In this document: piece after piece, positions 9,301 to 10,161 of the stretch
Position numbering within the stretch: position 1 is the stretch's first letter
How the letters are laid out: each line of letters begins with the position of its first letter
Source of the DNA: CAZIWX01 sp964543125
GTDB taxonomy: Bacteria > Fidelibacterota > UBA8477
Assembly (NCBI GenBank): GCA_964543125.1
Contig: CAZIWX010000087.1
Coordinates: forward strand, 1-10,161
Direction of reading: 5' to 3'
Length of the DNA: 10,161 nt
Program-made: the position numbers and the translations under genes
The notes under the pieces: generated by a model
Told to the model about the DNA's origin: nothing
What the model saw: only the letters and a program-made list of their open reading frames with translations
Database searches by the model: none

Positions 9301-10048
9301 AACGCATTTCTTTGCCGAGCACTTTCATTCGCCGTTGCCGGTCGGATATTCGGTGAATCAGGTGGCCGTATTGGCGACCGCCGATGCACCACGGACGAAC
9401 TTTGAGAAGTTTATCGTGGTGGGCCCCGATACCAACGGTATGCCGGACATGAGCAATGTTATCTGGAGTACATCAAATATCCAGGCGGCTGTCTCGCCCG
9501 ATGTGCGTTGGGAAGTCCGGAATGTGAATGCCGTTCCGGCTACCAATGACTTCTGGGTTCTGGTGGAGTGGCCGGAAGGCAACACCATGGGACCGTATGT
9601 TGCTGCTGACGAAGATGGTACGCCACGCAATAACTCGTTCTGGACCTCTGATTCCGGTCTGACATGGAATAGTATCCCCTACAACTTCATGATTCGGGCT
9701 TTCGTGGGTGAAACCACCACGGATCGCAGCGTAAGTGCCGTGGCCGGTAACGTGGTGAATGCTGCCAAGATCTCGAATCATAATGCCTTTGAAGCCAAGG
9801 TTGAACGTCAACCCGGTACCGGTAGTATGGAAGTCCCGGCTTTGTATGATGCCACCCGCGACCTCCAGAGCTACAATGTGTATCGGACCACCGATCCGGA
9901 AACTTGGGGCGATGCCTATGCCAATGTGGCGGGTACGCTATTCGACGATCCGGCATTCGATTTTGATACACCCTATTGGTATGCCGTAACCGCCGTGTAT
10001 GATGAAGGTGAATCATACCCGAGTGTAATGCCCGTACCGGTGTTTTAA
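3254..10048 (+). CDS. Giant secreted multi-domain surface protein (2264 aa) lacking a sorting domain
   Basis: This is a probable extracellular adhesin or matrix protein with no catalytic domain seen. Order: signal peptide 1-21 (AWA before N22); charged segment 22-77; cleaved-adhesin-like 79-231; ASH/choice-of-anchor-D-like 237-336; nidogen-like region 339-555 (LPFAFRFYG, then TTNGWIGMG); ASH-like 561-662; cleaved-adhesin-like 664-823; lamin-tail domain 830-1004 (FFSEYEEGSSNNKALEIYNG); PPC-like 1010-1126 (NEPND start); PPC-like 1130-1236; CARDB 1239-1347 (VTEADELNN); FN3 first half 1349-1372 (W1367); linker; PPC-like 1422-1536; CARDB 1543-1645; FN3 second half 1649-1710; cleaved-adhesin-like 1716-1883; carboxypeptidase-regulatory-like 1886-1966; FN3 first half 1969-1992; jelly-roll-like insert 1996-2153; linker; FN3 second half 2207-2264. 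It ends there with no T9SS domain, unlike its neighbour. Lysine is very scarce (about 20 by eye). Frame and start are secure; several fold names rest on motif reading. Confidence 0.95.
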   Translation: MWRKGLLIGLVLSLTIGLAWANNTQAIGEDDTPVGLVKAKLENNQILTRAEKQLAEENGLIETPQSNPVRPSARVTVSYLTESFETWPPTDWTLDPASGTTGAWEQDMGDDHGPGNVVDGTYAAFFNDYDYSSGTVGTITTPAVDLSSATAPRLVFYYWDSGGSDFVDVLVSTDGTVFNSVYNTSTTVSSWTETIVDLSSYAGNSTVYIQFAGSSVWGYDNPHIDLVSVEEAPTDPIISLSVSALDLGSLIPGMSSDAVLTISNTGGAALNISSITSSDAAFTLDVSSGTVAVDGTLDVTVTFSPTASGAYSSDLIITSDAASSPDTVALTGAGAPTSGGPDSGGYAWASSYDAGGPAYSWIDTTGATDAVIAYGDDYRGTISLPFAFRFYGTVYNDITATTNGWIGMGPSTNYSSSYWTNDPIPDSGSPNNIIAPWWDDFKAGDAPGSSSSAHGTILYKTVGTEPNRQFVVIFNEIVRGTYDSDYFTFEVIFDEATSDITFQYADVTGNTSADNGIGGTVGIENADGSDGLEICYNGLPQGVYANEAIHFAAPPAPTDPIIDLSTGANDFGSVYAGGSAAYDVTITNTGGADLVITGVTVAAPFSSSYSGTIAPLASEVATISFNPTVAGDFAETLAFDISGTYTGIDTIALTGSAYDVVVGLSEDFEGTTFPPANWATATTDAGGDGWGIGDGTTHGPGSVHGGVQAAMADIYWMSSGTFADLWTPVVDLTGFAAPQLSFWWQSTTSSSPVPNLTINMSIDGGASWSEIYNQDADGSADSWTNVQIPLTGATATTQFDFMATSDYGSYNLFLDDVVVEEAPAQPSTSLFFSEYEEGSSNNKALEIYNGTNATVNLNEYQIAQSTNGGGWQYYHLFPDTAVLDPGDVWVMVTDTWFPAETAIADEILSYPDLVFFNGDDARGLIHISGTDTTLIDVIGVPTEDPGAGWVVAGIADATKNHTLIRKADVTAGNWGDWATSAGTDAGNSEWVVLDQNVHNFLGAWPVIDLNEPNDILADAVPLMSGDTVLAAVDPAGDVDLYSFTLTEDSQVTIDMLISGYSSLDGKLRLMDSDSGSISYADDGFSGGDEQIVQILGPGTYYVAAGYWGDVARSSTGAYAMAFHSAPYTIQPGEDCEHAIDVTEGTITGTEPPLWYSYTSTVDGSMTITSDINGQSNDTKVYVYDACGGAYIDYDDDGGTGFTSLLNVDITAGATYYIFWSDQWSSDVFDWSLTVQAGQPDFIVSSMTMAGDTLSVEVTNQGTADSPGYFGTDYHGLYIDGGYMGYIAESGLALAAGASYTYQVSGFNWDNLGSGDHEILFVCDVDNDVTEADELNNRDSIMINIPVPPATPRNLIAMAGEGHVDLNWDPTPDEALNPPVVTVALGGVTDEKVKNVQDDPVVTAKWDRIHAEQNATRDARTTGDDCSDPFVVTTLPFNETGSTAGFNNSFAYGNGNDVVYQVTVAEAGYLTASTCAGTTGDTKIQIYAADCTTLLDQNDDFCGLRSQVTVPVTPGDYMVVVDGYSAGDVDYTVDITYDAVLPAPDLTITSMWQDGDGVFAQVTNIGTQDATSESAHWFINGTDVGYLYPAALAPTESDTVGLIGLTYANLGAGDFNIVLEVDYWDYLDESDETNNIDSILIHFDPPTYIPVYNVYRDGFLVADSLEPVGLDFHGAFTDFDMTLDVEHCYTVTQILPDSTESDSSNEACATPWSPIFGDFPFAQDFESFLPGDPFPAGWFDEELGTPDGPNWEIGDSVYFNSNASNLWRPQAHTQYAGIDDDAVNGQNGNEILWTPWFDLTGTTAPRVLFAYTARGGAGSELIVQPMGGEAAHYPLVNNDPTWDGAQFDLTQFVGMSVKIGFHYNDNGGWAYGLGVDDILVDEAPAPGTIAGTVSAVDGNGLGYAVLNFDSDLFHLTTQADANGVYSMDLPAGVYNVHAWALNHAGTDTAGVVVESGVTSTLDFTLNLRLPRPQGLHRAMSEPGSISLAWAPPLPMGQLKWDDGTFEGFWWVNTPSSTTHFFAEHFHSPLPVGYSVNQVAVLATADAPRTNFEKFIVVGPDTNGMPDMSNVIWSTSNIQAAVSPDVRWEVRNVNAVPATNDFWVLVEWPEGNTMGPYVAADEDGTPRNNSFWTSDSGLTWNSIPYNFMIRAFVGETTTDRSVSAVAGNVVNAAKISNHNAFEAKVERQPGTGSMEVPALYDATRDLQSYNVYRTTDPETWGDAYANVAGTLFDDPAFDFDTPYWYAVTAVYDEGESYPSVMPVPVF
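3488..3946 (+). other. Cleaved-adhesin-like domain, copy 1 of 3 in the giant protein
   Basis: Residues 79-231 open with ESFETWPPTDWT and continue with a GPGNVVDGTYAAFFNDYDY loop and a LVFYYW strand. They close with IDLVSVEEAP. The VEEAP-type ending recurs at the ends of copies 2 (VEEAP, residue 823) and 3 (VDEAP, residue 1883), which marks a shared module boundary. Confidence 0.65.
5243..5722 (+). other. Cleaved-adhesin-like domain, copy 2 of 3 in the giant protein
   Basis: Residues 664-823 open with LSEDFEGTTFPPANW. A GPGSVHGGVQAAMADIYW loop matches the GPGNVVDGTYAAFFNDYDY loop of copy 1 in position and form. A LSFWWQS strand and a closing LFLDDVVVEEAP strand follow. Copies 1 and 2 look closer to each other than to copy 3. 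Confidence 0.65.
5741..6265 (+). other. Lamin-tail domain (LTD)
   Basis: Residues 830-1004 begin with FFSEYEEGSSNNKALEIYNG, which is nearly diagnostic for bacterial lamin-tail domains. They continue with LNEYQIAQSTNGGG, VLDPGDVWVM and FFNGDDARGLI, then an LIDVIG strand, TLIRKADV and a closing NVHNFLGAW. In bacteria this domain occurs in secreted nucleases and surface proteins. No nuclease domain accompanies it here, so it probably serves as a binding or spacer module. Confidence 0.85.
6641..7294 (+). repeat. PPC-CARDB two-domain unit, copy A
   Basis: Residues 1130-1347 hold a PPC-like beta-sandwich (GEDC start, DTKVYVYDACGG) followed by a CARDB domain. The CARDB domain ends NLGSGDHEIL, then VTEADELNN and DSIMI. 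Copy B (7517..8188) repeats the same order with matching motifs, so the pair is a duplicated unit at the protein level. The copies are too diverged to align as DNA by eye. Confidence 0.7.
7517..8188 (+). repeat. PPC-CARDB two-domain unit, copy B, lying inside a split FN3 domain
   Basis: Residues 1422-1645 begin GDDC, carry DTKIQIYAADC and a DDFC cysteine, and pass into a CARDB domain with NLGAGDFNIV, then ESDETNN and DSILI. The order and motifs match copy A. The unit is flanked by the first half of an FN3 domain (ending at LNWDPTP, W1367) and the second half (starting VYNVYRDG at 1650), so it appears to be an insert. Confidence 0.7.
8399..8902 (+). other. Cleaved-adhesin-like domain, copy 3 of 3 in the giant protein
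   Basis: Residues 1716-1883 open with PFAQDFESF and FPAGWFDEELG. A TPWFDLTGTTAPRVLFAY strand follows, and the domain closes with GFHYNDNGGWAYGLGVDDILVDEAP. The closing strand resembles the domain in the first protein (GFHHDDGGGWAGGWAVDNI) more than copies 1 and 2. The DNA here looks more AT-rich and richer in A/T-ending codons than the flanking modules, which would fit a separately acquired module. Confidence 0.65.
9239..9712 (+). other. Jelly-roll-like module inserted in the C-terminal FN3 domain
   Basis: Residues 1996-2153 start QLKWDDG and end FMIRAFVGE, and carry VVGPDTNGMPD and FWVLVEWPEG. The order matches the module at 562..1041 of the first protein (YDDG, YGLDGSGVPD, FFVGILTP, FLIRAFG). 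It lies after LAWAPP (W1988) and before SYNVYR (Y2207). The 50-odd residues between module and C-strand are a polar, partly basic linker. Confidence 0.6.
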
Positions 10049-10161
10049 TGGACCACGGTGTCTCTGTTCCTTGTGGTTTCTTTCAATTTTCCCGACTGCA
10101 CCCCGTTCGGTTCTTCTGGCTGGTTTGCGGGTGACGGCGGCGCTCCCTCGACCGCTTGCGG
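10045..10161 (-). CDS. Possible C-terminal end of a convergent gene (partial, uncertain)
   Basis: Reading the minus strand from the window edge gives 38 open codons ending in TAA (complement of 10045-10047), overlapping the stop of the giant gene by two bases. The translation is hydrophilic and rich in P, E, Q, N and G (for example EGAPPSPANQPEEPNG), as many protein tails are. An open frame this short can occur by chance, and the plus strand is open here too. No function can be assigned. Confidence 0.22.
   Translation of the reverse strand, partial: PQAVEGAPPSPANQPEEPNGVQSGKLKETTRNRDTVVH
10052..10090 (+). terminator. Possible intrinsic terminator after the giant gene
   Basis: ACCAC (10052-10056) pairs with GTGGT (10073-10077), extended inward by two G-T pairs, with a loop of about 12 bases. 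The T-rich stretch TTCTTTCAATTTT (10078-10090) follows directly. It begins four bases after the TAA stop. The stem is modest, so the call is tentative. If a convergent minus-strand gene is real, this lies inside its coding region. Confidence 0.35.

Noticed and set aside
3254..10048. A protease or nuclease in the giant protein, suggested by PPC, cleaved-adhesin and lamin-tail modules
   Set aside because: No catalytic domain is present between the accessory modules, and every stretch over about 100 residues is accounted for by beta-sandwich type modules.
1..10161. CRISPR array, tRNA, rRNA, insertion sequence or defence operon
   Set aside because: No regularly spaced repeats, cloverleaf-like sequence, transposase motif or defence-type domain was seen; nearly the whole window is two surface-protein genes.

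Overview
The window holds two very large same-strand genes for secreted, multi-domain surface proteins, with almost no other coding sequence. The first (1..3042) is cut off at its 5' end. It closes with a C-terminal block containing YPNPFNP and a terminal VPTGVYIYQI segment, which is the hallmark of type IX secretion system (T9SS) type A sorting domains. This points to the Fibrobacterota-Chlorobiota-Bacteroidota (FCB) superphylum. The YPNPFNPxTxI style, combined with dockerin, cohesin, FN3 and cleaved-adhesin modules, is most reminiscent of uncultivated lineages such as Marinimicrobia, KSB1, Calditrichota, Ignavibacteria or Cloacimonadota. I cannot choose among them from this sequence. The base composition is moderately GC-rich.

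Layout: 1..3042 encodes a chain of FN3 domains, a jelly-roll-like module, a cleaved-adhesin-like domain, a two-repeat dockerin, a cohesin-like domain and the T9SS sorting domain. Positions 3043..3253 are intergenic and hold a strong GC hairpin, a second perfect 8-bp inverted repeat, a short repeated motif and the Shine-Dalgarno sequence of the next gene. Positions 3254..10048 encode a 2264-residue protein. It has a signal peptide followed by cleaved-adhesin, ASH, nidogen-like, ASH, cleaved-adhesin, lamin-tail, PPC, PPC and CARDB modules. Next comes an FN3 domain split by a second PPC-CARDB pair, then cleaved-adhesin and carboxypeptidase-regulatory-like modules, and last an FN3 domain split by a jelly-roll-like module. 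It has no sorting domain. Positions 10049..10161 hold a possible terminator and, alternatively, the tail of a convergent minus-strand gene.

No catalytic domain is visible in either protein. Both look like extracellular adhesive or structural proteins, and their shared module types suggest they grew by module shuffling. The most interesting feature is structural. In three separate places an FN3 domain is interrupted at the same point, between the B-strand Trp and the C-strand YNVYRDG motif. The inserts are other whole domains of at least two unrelated kinds. The second notable point is a dockerin directly followed by a cohesin-like domain in one T9SS-exported protein. I saw no tRNA, rRNA, CRISPR array, insertion sequence or defence system.
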